Source: Bacteroidales bacterium
Lineage (GTDB): Bacteria > Bacteroidota > Bacteroidia > Bacteroidales > UBA4181
DNA length: 34,529 nt
Reading direction: 5' to 3'
NCBI GenBank assembly: GCA_031265445.1
Contig: JAISCQ010000080.1
Coordinates: 1-34,529 of the forward strand
The notes beneath the pieces were generated by a model. That model made no database searches. It saw nothing but the letters and a program-made list of their open reading frames with translations, and was not told the DNA's origin. Below, piece by piece: positions 16,583 to 24,993 of the stretch (position 1 is the stretch's first letter; the number at the start of each line of letters is the position of its first letter). The translations under genes and the position numbers were made by a program.

Positions 16583-16834
16583 ATGAGTACACAAGTATTA
16601 AAAACAACAAATGTAAGCGCCCAATTGCAAGATATTAGACTGGATATAACATGGTCTAAAATAGCGCGAAGATATTTTGGTAAATCCGCATCGTGGATGT
16701 ACAACAAATTGAATGGAATTGACGGAAACGGCGGAGAGGGTGAATTTACTTACGCAGAAAAACAGCATCTGAAAGATGCGCTTTACGATTTTTCCGAAAG
16801 AATTCGGAAGGCAGCCGACAGTATTGAAATTTAA
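16583..16834 (+). CDS. DUF5053-like protein
   Basis: 'LQDIRLDITWSKIARRYFGKSASWMYNKLNGIDGNGGEGEFTYAEKQHLKDALYDFSERIRKAA' resembles the Bacteroidota DUF5053 pattern (SYIAKTYFGKSRSWLYQRLNG...). Confidence 0.7.
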   Translation: MSTQVLKTTNVSAQLQDIRLDITWSKIARRYFGKSASWMYNKLNGIDGNGGEGEFTYAEKQHLKDALYDFSERIRKAADSIEI

Positions 16835-16897
16835 AACGGCTTCGAAAAAATCCGAGCGGTCTTGACCCTGTCAGGTCTGACGACCCTGACAGGTCGT

Positions 16898-16956
16898 TTT
16901 ACGTAAGCTTACGTATACAACCTGTCAGGCTGCGAAGCTGCTGACAGGGTTGGAAC
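16898..16956. repeat. 59-bp direct repeat, right copy
   Basis: Identical to 14591-14649. Confidence 0.95.
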
Positions 16957-17044
16957 CATAAGATTCATCAAAACTGCCGTTATATAAACTGCCAAATGTA
17001 CCAATATGTCAAAGAACGCGAAATCCGGGATGCCTCCCGATATG

Positions 17045-17809
17045 TTACTGTTTTGAGGGTTTTTCGACGGTTCGCTCATTCACCGTTTCCGCATCCATCA
17101 TCGCTTCCTGCATGTAATCGAGGTAGATGCGCTCGAGATCGTCCTGCAGGAACTGTTCGCGGGTACGGAGCATCACCAGACGGCCTTCCTTCATGATGCC
17201 TACGCGGTCGGCCGCAGATTTGGCGCGGAAAATGTCATGCGTGCACATCAGGATGGATTTGCCCCGGCTGCGAAGCTGCAGCAACAGTTGCATCAGTTCG
17301 GAAGCCGACTTGGGATCGAGGCCGGAGGTAGGCTCGTCCAGCAGGATATTGGGCGCATCCTTGATGATGGCGATGGCCAGTCCTACTTTTTGACGCATCC
17401 CCTTCGAGAAGGTTTTCAGTTTCTTCTCGAACGCTTCCTCCTGCAGTCCCACATTACGCATCACGGTGTAATAGTCGTGCCGGGTCAGGCGGGTTTTGCC
17501 GCCCAGCTTGGCAAAAAAGTCGAGGTTCTGCCGCGCGGTGAAATTGCCGTACAGCATCACATTTTCGGAAACGTAGGAAACATGCCGCTTCGTTTCCAGC
17601 GGGTTTTGCACCACATCAATGCCGTCGATCAGGATTTTGCCCGAAGTAGGCTCGATGAAGTTCAGGAACAGGTTGATGGTCGTCGTTTTACCGGCGCCGT
17701 TAGCCCCCAGCAGGAAAAAGATTTCTCCCGCCTTGATGTCGAGGCTCAAGGCATCCAGCGCCAGCTGCTCGTCCTCGTAACGTTTGGTTAATTCGATCGC
17801 TTGTAACAT
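17045..17809 (-). CDS. ABC transporter ATP-binding protein
   Basis: Walker A 'LLGANGAGKTTTIN', signature 'TFSKGMRQKVGLA', Walker B 'NILLDEPTSGLD'. Confidence 0.97.
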   Translation of the reverse strand: MLQAIELTKRYEDEQLALDALSLDIKAGEIFFLLGANGAGKTTTINLFLNFIEPTSGKILIDGIDVVQNPLETKRHVSYVSENVMLYGNFTARQNLDFFAKLGGKTRLTRHDYYTVMRNVGLQEEAFEKKLKTFSKGMRQKVGLAIAIIKDAPNILLDEPTSGLDPKSASELMQLLLQLRSRGKSILMCTHDIFRAKSAADRVGIMKEGRLVMLRTREQFLQDDLERIYLDYMQEAMMDAETVNERTVEKPSKQ

Positions 17810-17900
17810 AAATTTTAAATTTTAAATTTTGAATTTTGAATGATATTTGTTTTGATTTTAGATTTTTAACGGTATAATATGATTTTCGCAAAGGTATTGA

Positions 17901-19340
17901 TTATCTGACGTCGAACCGCAGGAAACTGATGAAGCCGCACACAAAGAACAGCAGGCTGTACAGGCACAGCAGCATGATGTCCACCCGGTTCTGCTGCAAT
18001 ACCTGACCGATACCGACGCTTTTATAATTTTCAAGTACGGGTATTTCCGTGGGGCGGTCTTCCCGGTTGCCTGCATTCTTTGTCATATACCCCCCTTCAT
18101 CCCTGTAAATTTTAAATTTCATTTTATCGTAATAATTCTGTTCTACATATTTTTGGTATACCGATGCCTGCTGTATGAAATGCTCCAGTTCGGAATAGCC
18201 GGTAGCCGAGAGTTCAGCCATCAGACAGTTAACCGCATAAACGGGCGACAGCCGGGCGATATTTCTTGCAAAATCATTTTGCCTGTTGCAGCGCAGCGCA
18301 TAATCATTGACCAGTTTTTCCGTTTCGGAAGCCAACAGCTGATCGTATTTTTCCCGAACCGGCGCATACTGTTCATCATAAGCCGACAGTACATCCGTCC
18401 ATCTGCCGTCTACTCCTTCTGCTCCGGGCCGCAACTGGTTGCGTATTTTCAGGAATAAGTCCCGTTCTTCCTTTTCCAGTTCGTTCATGATGTTTAGCCG
18501 GAGAATCGCTTTCTTCGATTCATATACCCCGGTTGATTCCACCGGATAGATCACGGAGCCGATGATGGGACTTATTTTGGGAACCACCAGTCCCAGTACA
18601 ATCCAAATCAGCAGCAGTACGTTGACGGACAGGATTGAATTTCGCGCAAGCGCCGAAATCCACAGTCCGAGATTGAACATGGCAAACAGAAATATCAGGC
18701 TGATCGCGGTCATCACCATCACTGCCGGGAACAGTTCCGTCGAAAAAATGGGAATGATGCCCGAAAAGTACACCACCAGCAGGGAAACCAGTATCGAAAA
18801 CAGGAAAGGGATCAGAAATACGAGATAATTGCCGAACAGCTTCGCCATGAGCACCTGCCTTCGCAAAACGGCGTTAGAGAGTGTGCCGCGCAGTACGCCC
18901 GATTCCTTGTCGCCCGAGATGGCGCTAAATGTGAACACAATGGCGAGGATCGAAAGCACAAAGGAGACAATAAAAGCAAAGTCGATTTCGCCTAACAGAT
19001 CCTGCTTATTGTCGGGCTTGGCGTATTCGATCCTGTAGTTACCGTCGTTCGAGGTAATCACCTTGTAGGGTATCCTGTTACCCAATCCCTGCGAGAAAAT
19101 GCTGAGCGGCGACGGCGGATGAACGCCCTCGGCTGCCATGTGGGAATGGACAGAGGTCCTGTCCCTGTACGACTGTACCTCCTGCTGATAGTCGGACAGG
19201 CGTTGCGAATAATTTTTGACCGACACGTAAAAACTCAACGGGATGATGCTCAGGCACAGCGCCAGCACTACCCAGAAACGGAAATCGATGATCGCGCCCT
19301 GGATTTCGCGAATGACTAATGTTTTAAACGGAGCTTCCAT
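17901..19340 (-). CDS. ABC-2 type transporter permease (DUF3526-like)
   Basis: 'MEAPFKTLVIREIQGAIIDFRFWVVLALCLSIIPLSFYVSVKNYSQRLSDYQQEVQSY...'; strong paralog of 19453-20904. Confidence 0.9.
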   Translation of the reverse strand: MEAPFKTLVIREIQGAIIDFRFWVVLALCLSIIPLSFYVSVKNYSQRLSDYQQEVQSYRDRTSVHSHMAAEGVHPPSPLSIFSQGLGNRIPYKVITSNDGNYRIEYAKPDNKQDLLGEIDFAFIVSFVLSILAIVFTFSAISGDKESGVLRGTLSNAVLRRQVLMAKLFGNYLVFLIPFLFSILVSLLVVYFSGIIPIFSTELFPAVMVMTAISLIFLFAMFNLGLWISALARNSILSVNVLLLIWIVLGLVVPKISPIIGSVIYPVESTGVYESKKAILRLNIMNELEKEERDLFLKIRNQLRPGAEGVDGRWTDVLSAYDEQYAPVREKYDQLLASETEKLVNDYALRCNRQNDFARNIARLSPVYAVNCLMAELSATGYSELEHFIQQASVYQKYVEQNYYDKMKFKIYRDEGGYMTKNAGNREDRPTEIPVLENYKSVGIGQVLQQNRVDIMLLCLYSLLFFVCGFISFLRFDVR

Positions 19341-19452
19341 AATAGAATGTGAATGAAATGGTTTTTGATGATTAATTATTGAGTAAATTTTGAATTTTGA
19401 ATTTTGAATTTTGAATGATTTTTAACGGAATAGAACGATTTTCACAAAGGGA

Positions 19453-20904
19453 TTACCTGACGTCGAACCGGAGGAAACTGATAAAGCCGCATACAAAGAA
19501 CAACAGGCTGTACAGGCACAGCAGCATGATGTCTGCCAGGTTTTGCTGCAATACTTTGCCGACAGGGACGTGCCTGTACTGATCGATGGCAGGTATGGGA
19601 ACCGTTTGTGCGTCAAAACCGTCGGCTGTCATCTGCATGCTCACGCTTCCATCGCCTGAGTGGTAGTTTTTTATATTATACTGATCATAAACGTCCTGTT
19701 TTACGGTAGCCTGAAACCGGCCGGCCTGTTGCAGGAAGTTGTCGGCTTCGGAATAGCCGGTAGCCGATATTTCCGCCATCAGGTTATTGACCGAATGAAT
19801 GGGCGACAGGCGGGCGATGCTTTTGGCGATCCGGTTCTGCTGGTCGCAGCGCATCGTATAATCACCCGTCAGTTTGTCCGTTTCCGAAATCAGCTGTTGT
19901 TCGAATTTTTCACGGATGGGAATTACTTTCTCGTCAAAAGCGCCGGTTACGTCATCCCACCCGGTGGATATTCCCGCTGCTTCGGGTCGCAGCAGCGTCC
20001 GTAATTCCACAAACAGGGCTATCTCTTCCCTGGACTGCTCTTTTAAAATATTGACGCGCAGCAGCGTCTTTTTCGATTCGAACACGCTGGTCGATTCCAC
20101 CGGATAAAGGACCGCGCCAATAACCGGACTTATTTTGGGGATGACCAGTCCCAGGACGATCCATATCAAAAGCAGCACGTTGATGGACAGGATCGAGTTT
20201 CGCGCAAGCGCCGAAATCCACAGTCCGAGATTAAACAAGGCGAACAGGAATATGAGGCTGATGCCGATCATGGCAAGCGCTGCCGGAAACAGCGCTGCCG
20301 AGAAGATAGGAATGATGCCCGAAAAGTAGACCACCAGCAGGGCAACCAGCATCGAAAGCAGGAAAGGCACCAGAAATACGAGGTAATTGCCGAGCAGTTT
20401 TGCCATGAGCACCTGCCTTCGCAAAACGGCGTTGGAAAGGATGCCGCGCAGCACCCCCGATTCCTTGTCGCCCGAAATGGCGCTAAATGTGAACACAATG
20501 GCGAGGATCGAAAGCACAAAGGATACAATGAAGGCAAAGTCGATCTCGCCCAGCATGTCCTTCTTGTTGTCGGGTTTGGCGTATTCTATTTTGTAATTGC
20601 CGTCGCGCGACGTGATGACCTTGTACGGCATTTTACTGTCCAGCCCGCGCGAAAAAATACTCAGCGGCGACGGCGGATGAACGCCCTCGGCTGCCATGTA
20701 GGCGTCTACCTTGCCTGTTTTGTCGCGATACGACTGTATCTCCTGCTGATAGTCGGACAGGCGTTGCGCATAATTTTTGACCGACACGTAAAAACTGAGC
20801 GGGATGATGCTCAGGCACAGCGCCAGCACTACCCAGAAACGGAAATCAATGATCGCGCCCTGTATTTCGCGAATGAGTAATGTTTTAAACGGAGCTTCTT
20901 TCAT
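19453..20904 (-). CDS. ABC-2 type transporter permease (DUF3526-like)
   Basis: 'MKEAPFKTLLIREIQGAIIDFRFWVVLALCLSIIPLSFYVSVKNYAQRLSDYQQEIQSY...'; paralog of 17901-19340. Confidence 0.9.
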   Translation of the reverse strand: MKEAPFKTLLIREIQGAIIDFRFWVVLALCLSIIPLSFYVSVKNYAQRLSDYQQEIQSYRDKTGKVDAYMAAEGVHPPSPLSIFSRGLDSKMPYKVITSRDGNYKIEYAKPDNKKDMLGEIDFAFIVSFVLSILAIVFTFSAISGDKESGVLRGILSNAVLRRQVLMAKLLGNYLVFLVPFLLSMLVALLVVYFSGIIPIFSAALFPAALAMIGISLIFLFALFNLGLWISALARNSILSINVLLLIWIVLGLVIPKISPVIGAVLYPVESTSVFESKKTLLRVNILKEQSREEIALFVELRTLLRPEAAGISTGWDDVTGAFDEKVIPIREKFEQQLISETDKLTGDYTMRCDQQNRIAKSIARLSPIHSVNNLMAEISATGYSEADNFLQQAGRFQATVKQDVYDQYNIKNYHSGDGSVSMQMTADGFDAQTVPIPAIDQYRHVPVGKVLQQNLADIMLLCLYSLLFFVCGFISFLRFDVR

Positions 20905-20930
20905 GGTTTTAAAAATTTGTTGTTGTTTAA

Positions 20931-20980
20931 TCTTTAAGACTTTAAGTCTCTAAGTCTTTGAGTCTTTAAGTCTTTAAGTC
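20931..20980. repeat. 8-bp tandem repeat (AAGTCTTT) overlapping the 3' end of the four-helix-bundle gene
   Basis: tctttaagactttaagtctctaagtctttgagtctttaagtctttaagtc; a short copy also upstream of that gene (~21652-21664). Confidence 0.85.
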
Positions 20981-21601
20981 ATCGTCTGACGACGACGACG
21001 ACGATGATGCCGGCGACTGCCTGCTGTTGTTTTGTCTGTTTCTTTCCTCGGTGCGCAGTCGCGTCATTCTTTCGCGCATGCCTCCTTCTGCAAGAAACTT
21101 TTTCTCCAGAGACTGAAGCTGCCGGAAAAGCAGATAATCCACGCCTCGCAGCAGGCAAATGGCAATGTTCGCAATCGTTTCCGGCGGACGGGTCATGACG
21201 ATTTTCATGTAGAAGGCGGCGTCGTTGTGAACACATCCCAGCTCATACATCTTCTTTGCTTCGGCCGAATCGGTTTCCCAAAGACGTCCCTTTACGGGAT
21301 CGGTGTATGATATTTTCCGGAGATAGTCTTCGTAATCTGCCCAAAGCTCGTGCAGACTTGCTTTTGCCACGTTAACCAGCTTGATCTCCGTTTCGGCGGA
21401 AGTAGCAGAGGCTTTGCATCCTTCGATGATGTTTTGCTTGCCCGACCGGGCTGCCTGTACCATTTGGTCGATGGTGCGGTCGCCCCGCTTGAGAAAGCGT
21501 TCGCAGAAAAAGCAGGTGATGTCGTAGATTGCCTCTGCCTTCTGATAGCTGTGCAACTTCCGATAATTACCGTGATTGCGATATAAGCTGTTGTTGTCCA
21601 T
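20966..21601 (-). CDS. Four-helix bundle (S23 / rRNA-intervening-sequence-like) protein
   Basis: 'YQKAEAIYDITCFFCERFLKRGDRTIDQMVQAARSGKQNIIEGCKASATSAETEIKLVNVAKASLHELWADYEDYLR' typical of the four-helix-bundle family. Confidence 0.85.
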   Translation of the reverse strand: MDNNSLYRNHGNYRKLHSYQKAEAIYDITCFFCERFLKRGDRTIDQMVQAARSGKQNIIEGCKASATSAETEIKLVNVAKASLHELWADYEDYLRKISYTDPVKGRLWETDSAEAKKMYELGCVHNDAAFYMKIVMTRPPETIANIAICLLRGVDYLLFRQLQSLEKKFLAEGGMRERMTRLRTEERNRQNNSRQSPASSSSSSSDDDLKT

Positions 21602-21677
21602 TTTATCTTGTTTAAAATATGCTGCAAAAATACTGCTTTTATCTTTCTAAAGTCTTTAAGTCTTGTCTGACGACACG

Positions 21678-23153
21678 CTACCGTCGGCTTAACTTGATGC
21701 CAAACCATACCAGCCCCACAATGATACCGATGAGCAGCGTCAGCAGCAGCATCGTTCCCAATACCGACGTTTTGGCGTTTACCTGTATGCGGATGGTCTT
21801 GTCCTCGGTTTCCACCTTGCGGTTGTCGGCCAGCGCTTCGGTTTTGATTTTTACCTCCTGGGCGCCCACTCCGCCGTCCTTTGGCGGAATGATGGCAATG
21901 CGCACCGTAGTTTCCTTTTCGGGATCAAGCGTTCGGATGAGGTCGGGAGATACTGTCGTGCGCCAGCTTAACGGGTAATCGGTGGTGATCTTGATATTGT
22001 CCAGGCGGCGCGTCCCGGCATTGCGCACGGTGATGTTCATCGACACGCTGTCGCCCGTATTGATCTCGTGATAGAGGTTGGTGGCGCGCACCTCGATCTT
22101 CCCCTTTCCGCGCGGAACCAGCTCCAGCGCTTCACTGCCGCACGACATCGCCGTCAACTGTTCGGGCGTGAATGTAGCGATGTCTTTCCCGGCAATCTGG
22201 TTGTACTGTTCGTTGGTGAGCGTCAGCACGCGGAACTTGACGGGCTGGTCGATGCGGATCTGCTCATCGTCGCGGTCGGGCAGGAACACGCGCAGCGACA
22301 GCTTTTTGGTGTTGACGCCCTGTGCAAACTTAATCTGCGATACCTTGCTGTTGTCGTCCACAAACTCGTAGGTGATTTGTTGCGGCAAGCCCACCACCAT
22401 CAGGCGATAAATATCGTCGGAGGTCGAAAAGCGTTCCAGAGTCAGCCCGTAGGAAGCGCTCGAACTGAGATCGGCTTCCTGCGAGAACTGCATCGAACTG
22501 ATGTCAACCACGTTGATACTTGCATCTTTCTTCAGGTAGATGTTTTTTTCGTCCTTTCGCCCGTTATAGCTGAGCGATACGCGCAGGTTTTCCACATCCT
22601 TCAACAGCTCAAAGTCGGCCGAAGCTTCCCTGCCGATCTCGATGGCCGAAATCTGGTATTCGTAGGGCGAGCCGATAATCGTCTGGTCGGCGATGTCCAG
22701 AAGCGATACAAAAATGTTGTATACCTTTCCGGCGCGCATTTCGGGCGTGAACACATCGAAATGCTCCTTGAACTGGCTCAGGTATTCCTCGTTGCCTTCG
22801 AGCGTGCTTTTCAGCGTCACTTTCACGCGCCGCTCGCCGTTGACCGTCTGGTACTTCACGGCGCGGTCGATAATGACGTACGACTGCTGCGAAATCAATT
22901 GCAGGATCAGCTTCTGGTAATCCACTTCGCGGCTCAGCAGCGCGTTTTTCGACTTGGTGTATTCGTTGGCCGAGATCGCTTTCTCGTCGTACAGCCGGGT
23001 GTCGTTTTCGAATTGCTGCCTGGCCACTTCGTAGTCGGCACGCGATTTTTTGAGGTCAAGCATGATGGATGCCTTGTCCTGACCTGCATTTTGTGCCGGC
23101 AAATTTCCCGAAAGGAAAGTAAAAAGAATGAAAACAATGGTGAAACGATTCAT
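21678..23153 (-). CDS. NEW3-domain-containing secreted/membrane-anchored protein
   Basis: Signal peptide 'MNRFTIVFILFTFLSGNLPAQ'; NEW3-like 'INTGDSVSMNITVRNAGTRRLDNIKITTDYPLSWRTTVSPDLIRTLDPEKETTVRIAIIPPKD'; C-terminal TM helix 'LGTMLLLTLLIGIIVGLVWFGIKLSRR'. Confidence 0.82.
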   Translation of the reverse strand: MNRFTIVFILFTFLSGNLPAQNAGQDKASIMLDLKKSRADYEVARQQFENDTRLYDEKAISANEYTKSKNALLSREVDYQKLILQLISQQSYVIIDRAVKYQTVNGERRVKVTLKSTLEGNEEYLSQFKEHFDVFTPEMRAGKVYNIFVSLLDIADQTIIGSPYEYQISAIEIGREASADFELLKDVENLRVSLSYNGRKDEKNIYLKKDASINVVDISSMQFSQEADLSSSASYGLTLERFSTSDDIYRLMVVGLPQQITYEFVDDNSKVSQIKFAQGVNTKKLSLRVFLPDRDDEQIRIDQPVKFRVLTLTNEQYNQIAGKDIATFTPEQLTAMSCGSEALELVPRGKGKIEVRATNLYHEINTGDSVSMNITVRNAGTRRLDNIKITTDYPLSWRTTVSPDLIRTLDPEKETTVRIAIIPPKDGGVGAQEVKIKTEALADNRKVETEDKTIRIQVNAKTSVLGTMLLLTLLIGIIVGLVWFGIKLSRR

Positions 23154-23205
23154 TGAATGATGAGTGTTGATGAGTGATGAGTTTGATGATTCGATCCGTG
23201 AATAT

Positions 23206-24741
23206 TTATGGAGTTTGCAAGCCCTGTTCGGCGGTTGAATGACGGGGATCGATGGCATAGCTGCGGTTATTTTCAAAATCCCACATGGTTTTGCGTTTCA
23301 GATCGGCCAAAGCCGACCGGTAAGTAACGTACGCGCCGATATAGGCGAGTTGCACTTCCGAAAGCCGGGTCTGCTCCAGCGACAACTCCTGTGCGGTAAT
23401 ATCGCCGTTTTCGAAACGCAGCCGGTTGATCCGGTAACTGCGCTGCGCAATATCCTTGTTTGTCTGGTTGATGCGGAAGCGCTTTTCGGCTTCGTACACC
23501 GTACGGATAATTTCGCGGATTTCTTTTATGATCTGCTCGTTGGTATTGTCGAGGCGCATTTTCATTTCGTTGAGATAGATGATCTGTGTCTTGACATTGT
23601 TGCGCCTGCGTCCCCAGTCCAAAATCGGCACGGCCAAGGTGAAAGTGACGCCCCGGTTTTGCGGTCGGTCTGCCATATTATCGAACGAGTACCGGAAAAG
23701 TTCCGTCACATTGCCCTCCTTCGGACTTAAACCGGCAAAGTCGTAATACGCCGAAATATTACCCTTTACTTCGCTCACCCGTTTGGCCCGGTCGATTTCT
23801 ATTTCCTGCAACTTGATATCGTATTCGCCTTCCTTTATTTCCAAACGGTTGACCAAAGCCTGATCGATGGCCGTTTGCAGGTTAATGTTCACCGTCTCAA
23901 ATTCCATTTCGGCCATGATGTCAATTTCCTCCGTCATGCTCAGTCCGATCAGCAGCTTGAATTCATCTTTCAGCCGTTCGTATTTACCGGCGCTTTCCGA
24001 CAGGAACACGTCATTTTGCGCCGCGTCGATCTCGGCAATCAACAGCTCGCCTTCGGCAATATTCCCTGTTTCATATTTCAGTTTGGCGATACGCAAAGCT
24101 TCCTGCGAGTTGCCCAGCCGCTCTTCGTTGATCTGCTTTTCGTACGCTGCCCGGTAAACCCCATAAAAGCCGTTGGTCACATTGTATATAATGTCCATCT
24201 GGATGCGGGTAAAATACAGTTCGGATCTTTTATATTGGTATTCGGCTCTTTTGAGGTTCTCGCGCAACAGGTTTTTGGTAAATACCGGCTGGTTGAAAGC
24301 GATACCGAACTGACTGTACGCCTGTTTCCATTTCATGGTCGAATAATCCTTCTGGAAAGTGGTCTTGAGATTTTCGTGGTACATCTCGCCTTTCAAAGCC
24401 AGATCGCCCCCTGTAGGCAATACATACGTAAAGCTCAGACCGCCTCCGAACCTGATGGAACTGGTAGAATTATATACCGGTAAAGCATCAGCCTGCGTAA
24501 CCGTTGTGACCGCCTCATTCCACGAAGGCGAATACAGGTGTGCATCCAGTTTGGGTTTAAATTGCGCCTTGTAATAAAGGTACTGGTACTGCATCGCCTG
24601 TCGCTCCTCGTCATTCGAGCGCACGGTATAGCTTCCGTACAGGGCGATATCAATGGCCTGATCAATGGTAAGCACGGTTTTCTCCTGCGCCTGCAACGGC
24701 TGCAACAAGACCAAAATGGGTAAAAAGGTGTGTATTTTCAT
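23206..24741 (-). CDS. TolC family outer-membrane efflux protein
   Basis: 'MKIHTFLPILVLLQPLQAQEKTVLTIDQAIDIALYGSYTVRSNDEERQAM...LSEVQLAYIGAYVTYRSALADLKRKTMW'; typical TolC/OEP pattern. Confidence 0.92.
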   Translation of the reverse strand: MKIHTFLPILVLLQPLQAQEKTVLTIDQAIDIALYGSYTVRSNDEERQAMQYQYLYYKAQFKPKLDAHLYSPSWNEAVTTVTQADALPVYNSTSSIRFGGGLSFTYVLPTGGDLALKGEMYHENLKTTFQKDYSTMKWKQAYSQFGIAFNQPVFTKNLLRENLKRAEYQYKRSELYFTRIQMDIIYNVTNGFYGVYRAAYEKQINEERLGNSQEALRIAKLKYETGNIAEGELLIAEIDAAQNDVFLSESAGKYERLKDEFKLLIGLSMTEEIDIMAEMEFETVNINLQTAIDQALVNRLEIKEGEYDIKLQEIEIDRAKRVSEVKGNISAYYDFAGLSPKEGNVTELFRYSFDNMADRPQNRGVTFTLAVPILDWGRRRNNVKTQIIYLNEMKMRLDNTNEQIIKEIREIIRTVYEAEKRFRINQTNKDIAQRSYRINRLRFENGDITAQELSLEQTRLSEVQLAYIGAYVTYRSALADLKRKTMWDFENNRSYAIDPRHSTAEQGLQTP

Positions 24742-24848
24742 GCAAAAGATCAACTTACATTCTAAGATTGGCAAGTATTGTGCCAATAATGTAATTTAAT
24801 CACTGTTAATAGATTATATGAGATTCGGCCCGTTTCAACATACAGAAA

Positions 24849-24890
24849 ATGGGTAAAATGTTACCCATGAATGGGTAATATTTTACCCAT
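24849..24890. promoter_or_regulatory. Nested dyad ATGGGTAAAATGTTACCCAT-ga-ATGGGTAATATTTTACCCAT upstream of tolC
   Basis: Two 20-bp palindrome-like half-sites that also form one near-perfect inverted repeat, 108 bp upstream of the TolC start. Confidence 0.6.
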
Positions 24891-24993
24891 GGAGCGGTAC
24901 AATAGATACTCTTAAACAATCCGCTAAGATATGCCAGACCCGACAGGACATCCGTTTGGATGATTTTGAAAATTGCTCGTATTATTCGGCAAT

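Noticed and set aside
22068-23156. 362-aa plus-strand ORF
   Set aside because: Antisense to the well-supported NEW3-domain gene.
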